From: Syntrophus sp. (in: bacteria)
GTDB lineage: Bacteria; Desulfobacterota; Syntrophorhabdia; Syntrophorhabdales; Syntrophorhabdaceae
Length of the DNA: 38,452 nt
Direction of reading: 5' to 3'
Assembly (NCBI GenBank): GCA_013824835.1
Contig: PNOM01000020.1
Coordinates: 1 to 38,452, forward strand
Shown here: piece after piece, positions 16,227-24,466 of the stretch
Position numbering within the stretch: the stretch's first letter is position 1
Layout: every line of letters begins with the position of its first letter
Program-made: the position numbers and the translations under genes
The notes under the pieces: model-generated
The model's input: the letters and a program-made list of their open reading frames with translations, nothing else
Told to the model about the DNA's origin: nothing
Database searches by the model: none

Positions 16227-18002
16227 TTATTTGCCTTGCGGTGTTCCCAAGTTCTTAATCTTATCAGCCATTTCCGGGCTCAATTGTTTGACAAGCTCTG
16301 CATTATACGAACCGGTCGGCATCGGTTTTATGCTCGGATCATTGGTTGGATTATTGGTAAATATATTAACCTTGGTATTGACAAGCTGCTGAGCCGCCAC
16401 AGCATAAGAACGTGATTTCGCAGCAGGTGTTCCCTCTTTGACTGCCGGATCAACATTGGTGGTAATGATTGAAATGGTATTGTCGCTGTTAAGGTAGATC
16501 TCAAAAGTGCGGAACTGCTGAGGGAAATCCCTTAATGATGAGGTTTCTACCTGCCAGAAGCCTTGTTCAGGGGTAGGGCCGGGAAATGCTTTAACAGTAT
16601 TTAAATGACGATGCCCGGCAATCCACATGATGAAATTAGGATGTTTCTGAAGTTCCTTGACCAAATCAGGCAGAGTTACGGCATTTTGAGGATCGAGCCA
16701 CCAACCCATTTCGGATTTTGTAGCTTCCACGCCTATCGGCACATGGGCAGCGATGATCATGAGCTGATTGGCAGCCTGACCATCGGCAAGCTCTTTTTTG
16801 AGCCAGTTCCAGCGTGCCTGATCAAGGAATCCATGTCCATGGATGTCGACAGAGCCGTCGTCTTCCCTTTGGGTATCGTCGAGGACGATAACCTTGATCG
16901 GCACAGTAGATTTCGGCACGAAGCTGTAACAGGCAAAGCCGTTATTGGCGTTGATCAGGTTGAAACCGTGGCCGACCGGGTTTGAAGATGTATTAAAAAA
17001 CTCTTTCATCCATTCTGTTCTCAAAAGTGATCGGCGGTCAGGATCAGCTACAACCTTCGGAGGACTGCTGAATTTTCCCACAGGTCCCGCACCTATGATG
17101 GTGCCGTAAGGAGTTGAGCCATCGAGCACGCCCATATAGTAATCAGGTTTGTTTATGTTTCCCGGATTGACGAGAACATCTCCTGCAGCAATGATGGTAT
17201 CGCTGATATAGGATTTTCGAAGGAAATCGTTCACAGGAATTGAACCGATCCAGAAATGATCATGGTTGCCCATAGTCTGATACCAGGGGATTGTCCTGTC
17301 AAGGCCTGCTGCCTTGTAAGGCTTCTGATAATCGATGGTGTCGGCTCCCGCATGGGCGCCGGAACTTGGAGTAATTACCTTGCCGTCAAGGATATCGATA
17401 TACCACCTCAGTTCGTTGTACTGGGTGCTGTTACAGGTATCGCCCAGAGAGATGCCGAAATCAACGGGCGATTTTTTATGGAGGGCATTTATTGTCTGGA
17501 CCGCTGAGTCAAGAACTTGAGTTGTGTACATCATAATCGGTGAATATATGGAAGTAACAAAGAACCACGGTGCTTTACCAATGGACGGGTAAACCAATTG
17601 TTGAAGATAGATCAACTGGGAAGGTGATTCCTTGTCGGTGATATGAATGTCGGATATTGTAAAGAAATTCAATAGTTTTGCCTTTTTAACAACTGATGTG
17701 CCGGTATAACCAGCGGGCATGATATCAGTCCTCTTTCCATCATCGATGCCTTTGCCGTACTTCCAGTCGCCATAGCCATATTGTTTGTATTTTGAAACCT
17801 CATCAAGAAGAATCACCGTCGAAGGTTTCGGGCCAGGCTCGACTGTCCTCTGGCGGGTTGTAAAAACATCGGAGGTAATCGGGTATCCCGCGGGCTGACT
17901 TTGCTGCTGGGCATTGCTTGTTGAGTATCCCGTTAAAGAGAAAAACAGTATGCCCGTTAAAAGGAATAAATAAAACTTCTTGTGCTCATGTAATGGCTTC
18001 AT
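16227..18002 (-). CDS. Exported calcineurin-like metallophosphoesterase (TIGR03768-type)
   Basis: The 591-residue protein starts with a signal peptide (FYLFLLTGILFFSLTG, cleavage probably near SNAQQ). The metallophosphoesterase metal motifs follow in order: DIH at about 118-120 (ISDIHITD), GD at about 187-188 (ISLGDTCNS), GNHDHF at 245-250, AAHVPIG and finally IAGHRHLN. These supply the usual two-metal active site. The long inserts and the overall length match the TIGR03768 (RPA4764) family of secreted phosphoesterases, whose substrate is unknown. GGAGG lies about eight bases before the ATG. It is divergent from the PAN-domain gene 173 bases away, which is also exported. The role may be periplasmic phosphate-ester hydrolysis; this is inference. 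Confidence 0.88.
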   Translation of the reverse strand: MKPLHEHKKFYLFLLTGILFFSLTGYSTSNAQQQSQPAGYPITSDVFTTRQRTVEPGPKPSTVILLDEVSKYKQYGYGDWKYGKGIDDGKRTDIMPAGYTGTSVVKKAKLLNFFTISDIHITDKESPSQLIYLQQLVYPSIGKAPWFFVTSIYSPIMMYTTQVLDSAVQTINALHKKSPVDFGISLGDTCNSTQYNELRWYIDILDGKVITPSSGAHAGADTIDYQKPYKAAGLDRTIPWYQTMGNHDHFWIGSIPVNDFLRKSYISDTIIAAGDVLVNPGNINKPDYYMGVLDGSTPYGTIIGAGPVGKFSSPPKVVADPDRRSLLRTEWMKEFFNTSSNPVGHGFNLINANNGFACYSFVPKSTVPIKVIVLDDTQREDDGSVDIHGHGFLDQARWNWLKKELADGQAANQLMIIAAHVPIGVEATKSEMGWWLDPQNAVTLPDLVKELQKHPNFIMWIAGHRHLNTVKAFPGPTPEQGFWQVETSSLRDFPQQFRTFEIYLNSDNTISIITTNVDPAVKEGTPAAKSRSYAVAAQQLVNTKVNIFTNNPTNDPSIKPMPTGSYNAELVKQLSPEMADKIKNLGTPQGK

Positions 18003-18120
18003 AAAACGTTTCCTCCGTTATTGATAGCGAAATTGAATCATTGTCTGATATCTAACACGGTTGTCGGCTGTTGTCACGGATTACTTAATCCGCTTTGCCC
18101 TGACCTGAACAGAATTAGAA

Positions 18121-18150
18121 TTGAACATTAAATCTGTACTGTGGTAGTAT
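18121..18150 (+). promoter_or_regulatory. Candidate promoter of the PAN-domain gene
   Basis: TTGAAC (18121-18126), an 18-base spacer and TAGTAT (18145-18150) lie upstream of the ATG at 18176, which has GGAGG before it. Confidence 0.4.
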
Positions 18151-18175
18151 AAAAAAAACATCTTTTGGAGGGCCT

Positions 18176-18742
18176 ATGTCGAAGAGTAAGCTTGCTTTTT
18201 ATATTTTTGCAGGATTCATCGGTATCTTTGTCATTGCAGGTGCAACAAGATTGTGGGCAGATACCACTGTCGAATATAATACAGACAGGTGGGGGAGCGA
18301 CTACAACAATTTTGAGCTTCAGACCCCCGATCCCCAACTGTGCCGGCAGGCATGTGAGGCTGATGAACGATGCAGGGCCTATTCCTATGTGAAGCCGGGG
18401 GTTCAATTAAGTAACGCGGTCTGCTACCTGAAAAGCACTGCGCCCAGGCCAAGCAAAAACTCTTGTTGTGTATCAGGGGAAAAGACGGAAAGCCAGAGAA
18501 TAGAAAGCATGATGACCACGGAGTATAATACAGACAGGTGGGGCAGTGACTATAACAGGTTTGAGCAGGAGACCCCTGATCCCCAATTGTGTCGACAGGC
18601 ATGTGAGGCTGATGCACGATGTGAGGCCTATACCTATGTGAAGCCGGGGATTCAAGCAAGTAACGCGGTCTGCTACCTGAAAAACCCTGCACCCGGGCCA
18701 ACTCAGAATCCCTGTTGCGTATCAGGGGTAAAACAGAAATAA
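18176..18742 (+). CDS. Exported protein with two tandem PAN/Apple domains
   Basis: The 188-residue protein has an N-terminal hydrophobic segment (about residues 7-26, likely signal peptide or anchor) and then two near-identical PAN/Apple-type repeats, at about 32-100 and 115-185. Each repeat reads EYNTDRWGSDYN..F, TPDPQLCRQACEAD.RC, Y.YVKPG.Q.SNAVCYLK and NPCCVSG or NSCCVSG, with six cysteines for disulfides. PAN domains bind proteins or carbohydrates. The export signal plus paired cysteines place it in the periplasm or on the surface. It stands alone, convergent with the MFS gene and divergent from the phosphoesterase. The two halves are also close to identical at DNA level, suggesting a recent internal duplication. 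Confidence 0.85.
   Translation: MSKSKLAFYIFAGFIGIFVIAGATRLWADTTVEYNTDRWGSDYNNFELQTPDPQLCRQACEADERCRAYSYVKPGVQLSNAVCYLKSTAPRPSKNSCCVSGEKTESQRIESMMTTEYNTDRWGSDYNRFEQETPDPQLCRQACEADARCEAYTYVKPGIQASNAVCYLKNPAPGPTQNPCCVSGVKQK
18271..18730 (+). repeat. Tandem duplication, 250-bp period, inside the PAN-domain gene
   Basis: The stretch beginning at 18271 (TATAATACAGACAGGTGGGG near its start) recurs at 18521 with long identical runs, including GCAGGCATGTGAGGCTGATG, AGTAACGCGGTCTGCTACCT and TATCAGGGG. Each copy spans about 210 bases. Confidence 0.8.
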
Positions 18743-18775
18743 CATACACTGCAATAGATTGCCGAAAGCTACATT

Positions 18776-18797
18776 GGGGGTCTTGTGCAAGACCCCC
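18776..18797. terminator. Perfect 10-bp palindrome between convergent genes
   Basis: GGGGGTCTTG (18776-18785) and CAAGACCCCC (18788-18797) are exact inverted repeats with a two-base centre, located between the PAN gene and the end of the MFS gene. A shared terminator is likely from position, although no T-tract follows on either strand. Confidence 0.5.
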
Positions 18798-18798
18798 A

Positions 18799-19962
18799 CT
18801 ACTCAAGTTCTTTCAGATTAAAGACCAACCGGCTGGATAGGGCTACAAATACCCCAAGGATGATAATGCCTAACCTGAAACTGTACAAATCCCCCGAGAG
18901 ACCGAGAAAATAAGGTATAAGCCCCCCTCCGGAGACAATGCTCAAGGCCAGTATGATGCCTGTAGCCAGACTTCGCATTTCCCGGTTAAAGGTTTTAGCT
19001 ATTGCTACAAGACCAACAGGGAAAAAGGCTGTTACACAAAAGGCCTGGAGAAAGAGGATGATCCCTATGAATCTGGCAGAGACCACTCCCATAAGAACAG
19101 TAAGGCACCCTGTAATGAGCAGCACAAGAAACATGACCCATCGCAGATTGAACCTGTCAATCAGAAAACCGCATGAGATGGCCACACCAATTGCCCCAAG
19201 TCTTGATATGCCCAATATGGTATTTGCATAACCGATTGCCAACCCAAGTTCCTTTGAGAGGTAAAGGGGAATGATAGAGTAAATACCCAGGTTGGCGCCT
19301 GCGCCAAAAATCCAGAGAATGGCCATTGTCCTGAGGGACGGTGTTTTGACAAGATCCCGGAACAGTGCCTTTGGGGGATTGCCAACCTTTACCTCGCTGC
19401 ACGCAAAGGAGAAAACAAGGGCGGCGGCCAGAAAAATGAATCCAAATACCATAAAGATGCCACGCCACGAGAAGAACTGGAGAAAGAAAAGGGAAATAAA
19501 AGGTGTAGCAAATATGGCTATCGAGGCGCCCGTATCATGAATAGCAATTACTTTACCCCAGTTGTTTTCAGAATAATACTCGGTTATCAGCGGAATGGCT
19601 GAAGGAATATAGAAACCTACTGAAAAACCAAGGACAAAAGCGAAAACATAGAGCAACCAGAATTTATGAACGAAAGGGATTGAGAAAGAGATCAGGCCCA
19701 AAAACAACAGTGAACAGATGATAGACTTCTTGTAGCCAAACCTCCCGGAAAAAAGACCGGAGATGATTACTGCAATACCATATCCTACAGACAGAAATAC
19801 AAAGATGCCGCTTGCCTGGGCGTGGTTGACAATGAACTCATCCTCCAGAAGCGGCAAAATAGGCGAGAACACCATCCGGAGGGTAAAATTGATAAACCAC
19901 AGAAACCAGAGACACAAGAGAAATAAAAGGGCTTTACCCTGCAAATTAGTGTATTTTGCCAT
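18799..19962 (-). CDS. MFS transporter
   Basis: The 387-residue protein is hydrophobic throughout, with about 12 predicted membrane helices in two halves separated by a charged loop near SEVKVGNPPKALFRD. The major-facilitator signature between helices 2 and 3 is present as GLFSGRFGYKKSI, and FGAGANLGIYSIIPLYLSKE opens the second half. Transported substrate cannot be named; family members of this length move organic acids, sugars or drugs by proton coupling. The ATG at 19962 has AAGGA almost touching it, so spacing is unusually short. It is divergent from the STAS gene cluster 270 bases away, with no transporter partner nearby. Confidence 0.9.
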   Translation of the reverse strand: MAKYTNLQGKALLFLLCLWFLWFINFTLRMVFSPILPLLEDEFIVNHAQASGIFVFLSVGYGIAVIISGLFSGRFGYKKSIICSLLFLGLISFSIPFVHKFWLLYVFAFVLGFSVGFYIPSAIPLITEYYSENNWGKVIAIHDTGASIAIFATPFISLFFLQFFSWRGIFMVFGFIFLAAALVFSFACSEVKVGNPPKALFRDLVKTPSLRTMAILWIFGAGANLGIYSIIPLYLSKELGLAIGYANTILGISRLGAIGVAISCGFLIDRFNLRWVMFLVLLITGCLTVLMGVVSARFIGIILFLQAFCVTAFFPVGLVAIAKTFNREMRSLATGIILALSIVSGGGLIPYFLGLSGDLYSFRLGIIILGVFVALSSRLVFNLKELE

Positions 19963-20156
19963 TCCTTCAATCTAACCTGAAACTCTATATAATTTCCACA
20001 TAACTCTGAATAACGGGAATGGCAAAGGCATTTGGAAAACATCTTTTTTATGGATGCAACTTTTACCTGTTTTTTATTAGTATGGATTTTCCAAATCTTT
20101 TTGCCCTGGGCTATGCTGAACGTTTTATATGCATTCCCTATCTGCTGTTATGTTGT

Positions 20157-20162
20157 TATAAT
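20157..20162 (+). promoter_or_regulatory. Possible -10 element before the STAS gene
   Basis: A perfect TATAAT lies 70 bases before the STAS-gene ATG. No convincing -35 is seen 16-18 bases upstream. Nothing else is recognised in the 19963-20231 gap. Confidence 0.3.
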
Positions 20163-20231
20163 AATGGGGAGTCTATGAAAAAGTTTCTCCATAGAAGGGT
20201 TGTTTGATTGGAATATTGAGAGGAGGTAACA

Positions 20232-20576
20232 ATGAACATTCAGGAGAAGAGTGTTTCCGGTATTCTTGTAGTAACGCCTCTGGGAAAAAGGATTGATGCA
20301 TCGTCGTCGCCAGAGCTCAAATCATTCATGATCAGCCGGATAGACGCAGGACAGACGATAATACTCCTTGATCTATCGCAGGTTGATTTTGTCGACAGCA
20401 GCGGCCTTGGGGCTATTGTATCAGCCCTGAAGGCGTTGAAAGGCAGGGGTGATTTTGCCATCAGCGGGCTCAGGGAAACGGTACGCACCATCTTTCACCT
20501 CACCCTCATGGAAAATATATTCAAGGTCTTTCCATCAGCAGAAGAGGCCTTGAACGTTCTTGGCAAGAGGTCATGA
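20232..20576 (+). CDS. STAS-domain anti-sigma factor antagonist (RsbV/SpoIIAA-like)
   Basis: The 114-residue protein is a single STAS domain: VVTPLGKRIDASSSPELK, ILLDLSQVDFVDSSGLGA with the conserved phosphorylatable Ser57, and the closing GLRETVRTIFHLT. In partner switching, the unphosphorylated antagonist binds the anti-sigma kinase and frees its target. AGGAGG sits at ideal distance from the ATG. Its stop overlaps the start of the RsbW-like gene by four bases, as expected for stoichiometric partners. No RsbU-type phosphatase or alternative sigma factor gene lies in the window, so the output target is unknown. Confidence 0.9.
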   Translation: MNIQEKSVSGILVVTPLGKRIDASSSPELKSFMISRIDAGQTIILLDLSQVDFVDSSGLGAIVSALKALKGRGDFAISGLRETVRTIFHLTLMENIFKVFPSAEEALNVLGKRS

Positions 20577-21025
20577 AAGAGATAGAAAAACCAGGATCGA
20601 TCACCTTTGTGATTGACAGCAGGCTTGAAAACGTTTCCTTCATCGGGGTTGCAGCGAGAGGTATCTGTAACTACCTCTCGCTGAATGAAATGGATACGTA
20701 CTACGTGGAACTCTGTCTGGCTGAAGCGGTTACCAATGCCATTCAACATGCTTACCAGTTAAAACCTGGATATAGCGTTGAGGTAAACCTTTTGTTTGCC
20801 GGCAACAGTGTTACCCTTCGAATCTGTGATTCGGGCGAACCCACGGATTTAAAAGGGGAAGCCTGTGCCTTTGCCTTTGACCCGGAAAGGCCCCAGAACG
20901 TGCCGGAACGTGGTATGGGATTGTTTCTTATACACAAACTGATGGATGAAGTCTTGTATGAGCGGATTGACGGCAAGAACATTCTCAGTTTTAAAAGATA
21001 TTTGATTGAAGAGGAATGTTCCTAA
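20573..21025 (+). CDS. Anti-sigma factor serine kinase (RsbW-like, HATPase_c_2)
   Basis: The 150-residue protein is a stand-alone GHKL ATPase of the RsbW/SpoIIAB type: ELCLAEAVTNAIQHAY (N box), LRICDSGEPTD (G1) and ERGMGLFLIHKLMDEVLY (G2). Such proteins phosphorylate the STAS antagonist and hold back a sigma factor or another partner. It overlaps the STAS gene by four bases. It lies 76 bases before a PAS kinase and NtrC-type regulator on the same strand, so the switch could feed into that system or simply neighbour it. The target is not identifiable here. Confidence 0.9.
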   Translation: MKEIEKPGSITFVIDSRLENVSFIGVAARGICNYLSLNEMDTYYVELCLAEAVTNAIQHAYQLKPGYSVEVNLLFAGNSVTLRICDSGEPTDLKGEACAFAFDPERPQNVPERGMGLFLIHKLMDEVLYERIDGKNILSFKRYLIEEECS

Positions 21026-21101
21026 ATATCTGTGTATTAAATGCCGGCCTGTATGATATGATTTGTCACGCAAGGTATATTCAGGTTAGCATGGAATACA
21101 C

Positions 21102-22592
21102 ATGAAAATTGATCTCCCCATAGACTTCGATACTGCCCTATCAATACTCGATTTTTTACCCATGGGCGTCTGCATTATAAACAGGGAACGAAGGATACAG
21201 TGGGCGAACAAAAGAATTGTCAATCGTCTCCGGAATAAAGATATTTCTTTCTACAAAAACAAGCATTGTTTTAGAGAGATTTTTCGTTGGGGAAGACCAT
21301 GTAGTGACTGTCCGGCCATGAAGGCCCTCAAAAGCGGTCGGGTGGAGCATATGGAGATAAAGAACAGGTATAAAGGAGAATGGAGACATTATTTTGTGAC
21401 CGCCACACCCTTAAGAAAAGGGCAGGGTGATGAAGATTTCCTGATAATTGAGACAGTTCAGGATATTACATATCAGAAGAAGGCTGAAGAAGAACTTCGC
21501 CGGCTCAGCGATTTTAACGCTGCAATTATTGATAATGCCCCAGCCGCGATTTTTACCCTTGACAGGAAGGGTAAATTCATAAGCGTAAACCCGGCGCTTG
21601 CGCTTCTTTCCGGTTTAGGGCCGGTTGTAGAGGAAAAACTTATAGGTTTTAACTGGCTCCAGAACCCTTATACCGTGCAGTGCGGCCTTGCGGAACACAT
21701 CAAAAAAGGGCTTGCCGGAGAACCATTTGAACTGCTGGACTTTCCCTTTATCACTTACCGTGGCGACAGTGGTCAATACGTTAATCTGCGGGGAGTTCCC
21801 TTAAAAGGCAAAGACGGGAAAGTGGAATGCCTTCTGTGCATCATTGAAGACAACACGGAGAAGGTAAAGGCGAGGATACAGTCAATCCAGGACGCAAAGA
21901 TGTCGGTCATCGGCAGGCTTATGACGGGTGTTGCCCATGAACTGAATAATCCCCTTGCTACCATTGCCGCGAATTCCGAGCTTGCCTGTGAAATGTTTCA
22001 GACTTTTAAAAGCGCAAACGTGAGTGAAGACGAAATGAGCGAGCTTCGTGAGTATCTGGAAATTGTGCAGGAACAGGCGTTCCGTTGTAAAAATATCATA
22101 AAAGATATGATTGATCTGACAAGAAAAAAGGGATTTGAAATTCAGGACATAGACATGAGCGGATGCCTGAATGAACTCATAACCTTGATAAATTTCAGGA
22201 AAAAGAAGATCCGTCTGAATCAGGATATTGCCGGCAGCCTCCCCCATGTAAAGGGGGATTTGAATGCAGTGAAGCAGTCTTTTATGAATATTATTCAAAA
22301 TGCGGTGGACGCTGTAGAAGGGAGAGAAGTGGGGGTAATCGGAGTAAAGGCATATGCTTGTGACAATAGAGTGATGGTCGAGATTAAGGATAATGGAGTG
22401 GGTATTCACGATGAGCTTGTAGACAAGATCTTTGAGCCTTTTTTCTCGACAAAGGATACGGGGAAGGGCGTAGGCCTTGGTCTTACCTTATGTTATGAGT
22501 TTTTGAACAGGATGGGCGGGAATATAGAGGTAGAGAGTACCCTGGGAAGGGGAAGCCTCTTCAGGGTTACCTTGCCTGTATATACTGTATAA
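21102..22592 (+). CDS. Cytosolic PAS-PAS sensor histidine kinase with Cys motif
   Basis: The 496-residue kinase lacks membrane segments. PAS1 (about 10-130) carries a C-x10-C-x2-C motif (Cys56, Cys67, Cys70; HCFREIF then PCSDCPA), suggesting metal, heme or redox sensing. PAS2 (about 140-255) begins DFNAAIIDNAPAAIFTLD and ends in CIIEDNTEKVKAR. HisKA has GVAHELNNPLAT with His279, and the ATPase has NIIQNAVDAV, IKDNGVGIH, FFSTKDTGKGVGLGLTLCYE and GRGSLFRVTLP. It precedes its likely partner regulator by eight bases. A closely related paralogue is encoded at 35357-36895 on the other strand with the same Cys motif. The ribosome binding site is weak. Confidence 0.93.
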   Translation: MKIDLPIDFDTALSILDFLPMGVCIINRERRIQWANKRIVNRLRNKDISFYKNKHCFREIFRWGRPCSDCPAMKALKSGRVEHMEIKNRYKGEWRHYFVTATPLRKGQGDEDFLIIETVQDITYQKKAEEELRRLSDFNAAIIDNAPAAIFTLDRKGKFISVNPALALLSGLGPVVEEKLIGFNWLQNPYTVQCGLAEHIKKGLAGEPFELLDFPFITYRGDSGQYVNLRGVPLKGKDGKVECLLCIIEDNTEKVKARIQSIQDAKMSVIGRLMTGVAHELNNPLATIAANSELACEMFQTFKSANVSEDEMSELREYLEIVQEQAFRCKNIIKDMIDLTRKKGFEIQDIDMSGCLNELITLINFRKKKIRLNQDIAGSLPHVKGDLNAVKQSFMNIIQNAVDAVEGREVGVIGVKAYACDNRVMVEIKDNGVGIHDELVDKIFEPFFSTKDTGKGVGLGLTLCYEFLNRMGGNIEVESTLGRGSLFRVTLPVYTV

Positions 22593-22600
22593 GGAGGATC

Positions 22601-23968
22601 ATGGAAACCAGCAGCCCCATTATACGCATTCTCATCGTTGACGATGAACACCATCTTGTCGAGGCATTCGGGAAAAAACTCTCCAAGGAGGGCATGAAGG
22701 TGTTTACTGCCTTAAACGGCCGCGATGCCATTGCCATAATGAAGCAGGAGGACCTGGATATCGGAATCTTTGATATCAAGCTTCCTGATACAGATGGCAT
22801 TGAACTCCTCGGTAGATTAAGAGAGATACAGCCTGCCGCAGAGGCGATTATGCTCACAGGCTATGGGTCGGTTGATACGGCTCTACGATCCATGAAGCTC
22901 GGTGCTTATGATTACCTTACCAAACCATGCAAGCTTTCGGAGCTCCATGCAGTGATACTCAAGGCCTATGAAAAGAAACAGCTTAAGGAAACAAATATTA
23001 TTCTCAAGGAACATCTCCAGCGGGTTGAAGCACACGACAGATTTGTAGGGGAGAGTAGAGAGATCAAGGAAGTGAAGAGGTTTATCTCTTTGGTCAGCGC
23101 TTCAAATGTGCCTGTTTTAGTGCTCGGGGAAACCGGTACGGGGAAGGAACTGGTGGCAAGGGCAATCCATGACCTGTCGACTCGTTCCGTACGCCCTTTT
23201 GTTGCCATAAATGCAAGCTGCCTTCAGGAAAATATCCTCGAAAGCGAGCTCTTCGGATACAGGAAAGGCGCCTTTACAGGGGCGCAGGCTGATAAGGTGG
23301 GCCTTCTCCAGATTGCAGACAAGGGTACGTTTTTTGTGGACGAAGTGGCGGATATGAGTCCCCCTATCCAGGCAAAACTCCTCAGGGTCCTTGAGACCTC
23401 TGTTTTCAGAAAGCTTGGGGATACAAAAGAGATCACCGTTGATGTCCGCTTTATTTTTGCCACGAACAAGAGTATCGAAGAAGAGATGGAAGCCGGCAGG
23501 TTCCGAAAAGACCTTTTTTACAGGCTCAATACCTTTATTATTACAGTACCCCCCATTCGGAACCGGAAAGACGACATTTCCATCCTTGCCGAATATTTCA
23601 TGGAAAAACATGGGAGAGGGGGTAGAAAGAAGGCGATTTCCCGGGAAGCGATGGATCTTCTTATAAATTATTCCTGGCCTGGAAATGTGAGGGAACTGGC
23701 TAATGTACTGGAACGGGCCGTCCTGATCTCGGCGGACAGGGTGGAAATCGTAAGCGGGGATTTGCCCCGGAACATGGTCCAGTCCCCACCGGCTTTAGAG
23801 AAGATTGAAAAGCACGAGCTGGGCCGGGATATGCTCCGGTTGGAGAATATGGAGAAAGAGCACATAGAAAGGGTGCTCAAGCTTGCCGGAGGAAATAAAA
23901 GCAAGGCTGCCCGCCTCCTTGGTATTAGTCGTAAAAAGCTTTATCAGACGATCGAAGGCGAATCATAA
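22601..23968 (+). CDS. NtrC-family sigma54-dependent response regulator
   Basis: The 455-residue protein has REC (about 8-122; phospho-acceptor Asp58 in FDIKLPDTDG), a sigma54-activating AAA+ domain (about 145-375) and a C-terminal Fis-type helix-turn-helix (LKLAGGNKSKAARLLGISRK). AAA+ hallmarks are Walker A GETGTGKE, the sigma54-contacting GAFTGA loop, Walker B FFVDEVADM and the arginine-finger region RFRKDLFYRLN. It is therefore competent to activate sigma54 promoters. It directly follows its kinase gene. A strong sigma54 promoter begins about 440 bases downstream, before the TRAP transporter, which is the obvious candidate target. It is a paralogue of the regulator at 34011-35360. Confidence 0.96.
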   Translation: METSSPIIRILIVDDEHHLVEAFGKKLSKEGMKVFTALNGRDAIAIMKQEDLDIGIFDIKLPDTDGIELLGRLREIQPAAEAIMLTGYGSVDTALRSMKLGAYDYLTKPCKLSELHAVILKAYEKKQLKETNIILKEHLQRVEAHDRFVGESREIKEVKRFISLVSASNVPVLVLGETGTGKELVARAIHDLSTRSVRPFVAINASCLQENILESELFGYRKGAFTGAQADKVGLLQIADKGTFFVDEVADMSPPIQAKLLRVLETSVFRKLGDTKEITVDVRFIFATNKSIEEEMEAGRFRKDLFYRLNTFIITVPPIRNRKDDISILAEYFMEKHGRGGRKKAISREAMDLLINYSWPGNVRELANVLERAVLISADRVEIVSGDLPRNMVQSPPALEKIEKHELGRDMLRLENMEKEHIERVLKLAGGNKSKAARLLGISRKKLYQTIEGES

Positions 23969-24082
23969 GGCCTCCACGAAGAGACGTATCCATAGGATGC
24001 ATCAAGGGTACACAAAGATACAGAGCTTGTCTCCTCTTGACACATAATTGGCTGCACGGTCTAAGAGCTCCGTAATACCATT

Positions 24083-24195
24083 ATTAATTCAATAATGTAT
24101 TATATATCAGATGTCGTTGCGAGCAAAGCGAAGCAATCTCAATACCTCAGATTGCCACGTCGCTGCGTTCCTCGCAATGACTTGAATTAGAAATT
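24083..24195 (-). repeat. MITE-like palindromic repeat, copy 1
   Basis: About 113 bp containing GTCGTTGCGAGCAAAGCGAA, then GCAATCTCAATACCT and, after ATTGCCACGTCGCTGCG, TCCTCGCAATGACTTGAATT. It aligns, reverse-complemented, with the copy at 30305-30431, including the flanking TAATTCAATA and TTGAATTAGAA ends. The internal core is a long imperfect palindrome. This copy is more diverged at its tips. It lies in the roughly 500-base gap between the regulator gene and the TRAP operon. Confidence 0.75.
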
Positions 24196-24206
24196 GCATA
24201 ACTTCT

Positions 24207-24238
24207 CAAGTCCTGTTCTGTGTGCGGGACAGGACTTG
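24207..24238 (+). other. 10-bp stem hairpin downstream of repeat copy 1
   Basis: CAAGTCCTGT (24207-24216) and ACAGGACTTG (24229-24238) pair perfectly over a 12-base loop. No T-tract follows. It could be a terminator-like or repeat-associated structure. The stretch from here to 24412 shows no gene. Confidence 0.5.
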
Positions 24239-24412
24239 TGTGCATAATGAAGCACCATTCCAGTGCCTGAATGCCGGGGCTGCTGATACCAAGCTGCCTT
24301 CAGTCGCACATCTTTGTTAGCTCCTCCTCGCGCTCCTCGACGTACTTTTGTTGCTGGCTGATGCCTCCAATCCTGGTTGAGGGAGTTCCCCGCTGAAGGA
24401 GCCTTGCAGCTA

Positions 24413-24428
24413 TGGCATTAAATTTGCT
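24413..24428 (+). promoter_or_regulatory. Sigma54 (-24/-12) promoter of the TRAP operon
   Basis: TGGCATTAAATTTGCT has the TGGCA of the -24 element and TTTGCT of the -12 element, with the invariant GG (24414-24415) and GC (24426-24427) at exactly the required spacing. Transcription would start near 24439, giving a leader of about 28 bases with AGGGGG before the dctP ATG. An NtrC-type activator gene lies immediately upstream, supporting the call. Confidence 0.75.
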
Positions 24429-24466
24429 TTCTCAAAGTAAGCAAAAATAATTCCTTAGGGGGCTTT

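Noticed and set aside
20019-20207. 62-codon plus-strand open frame before the STAS gene
   Set aside because: No ribosome binding site, odd composition and no recognisable motif; it covers the promoter region.
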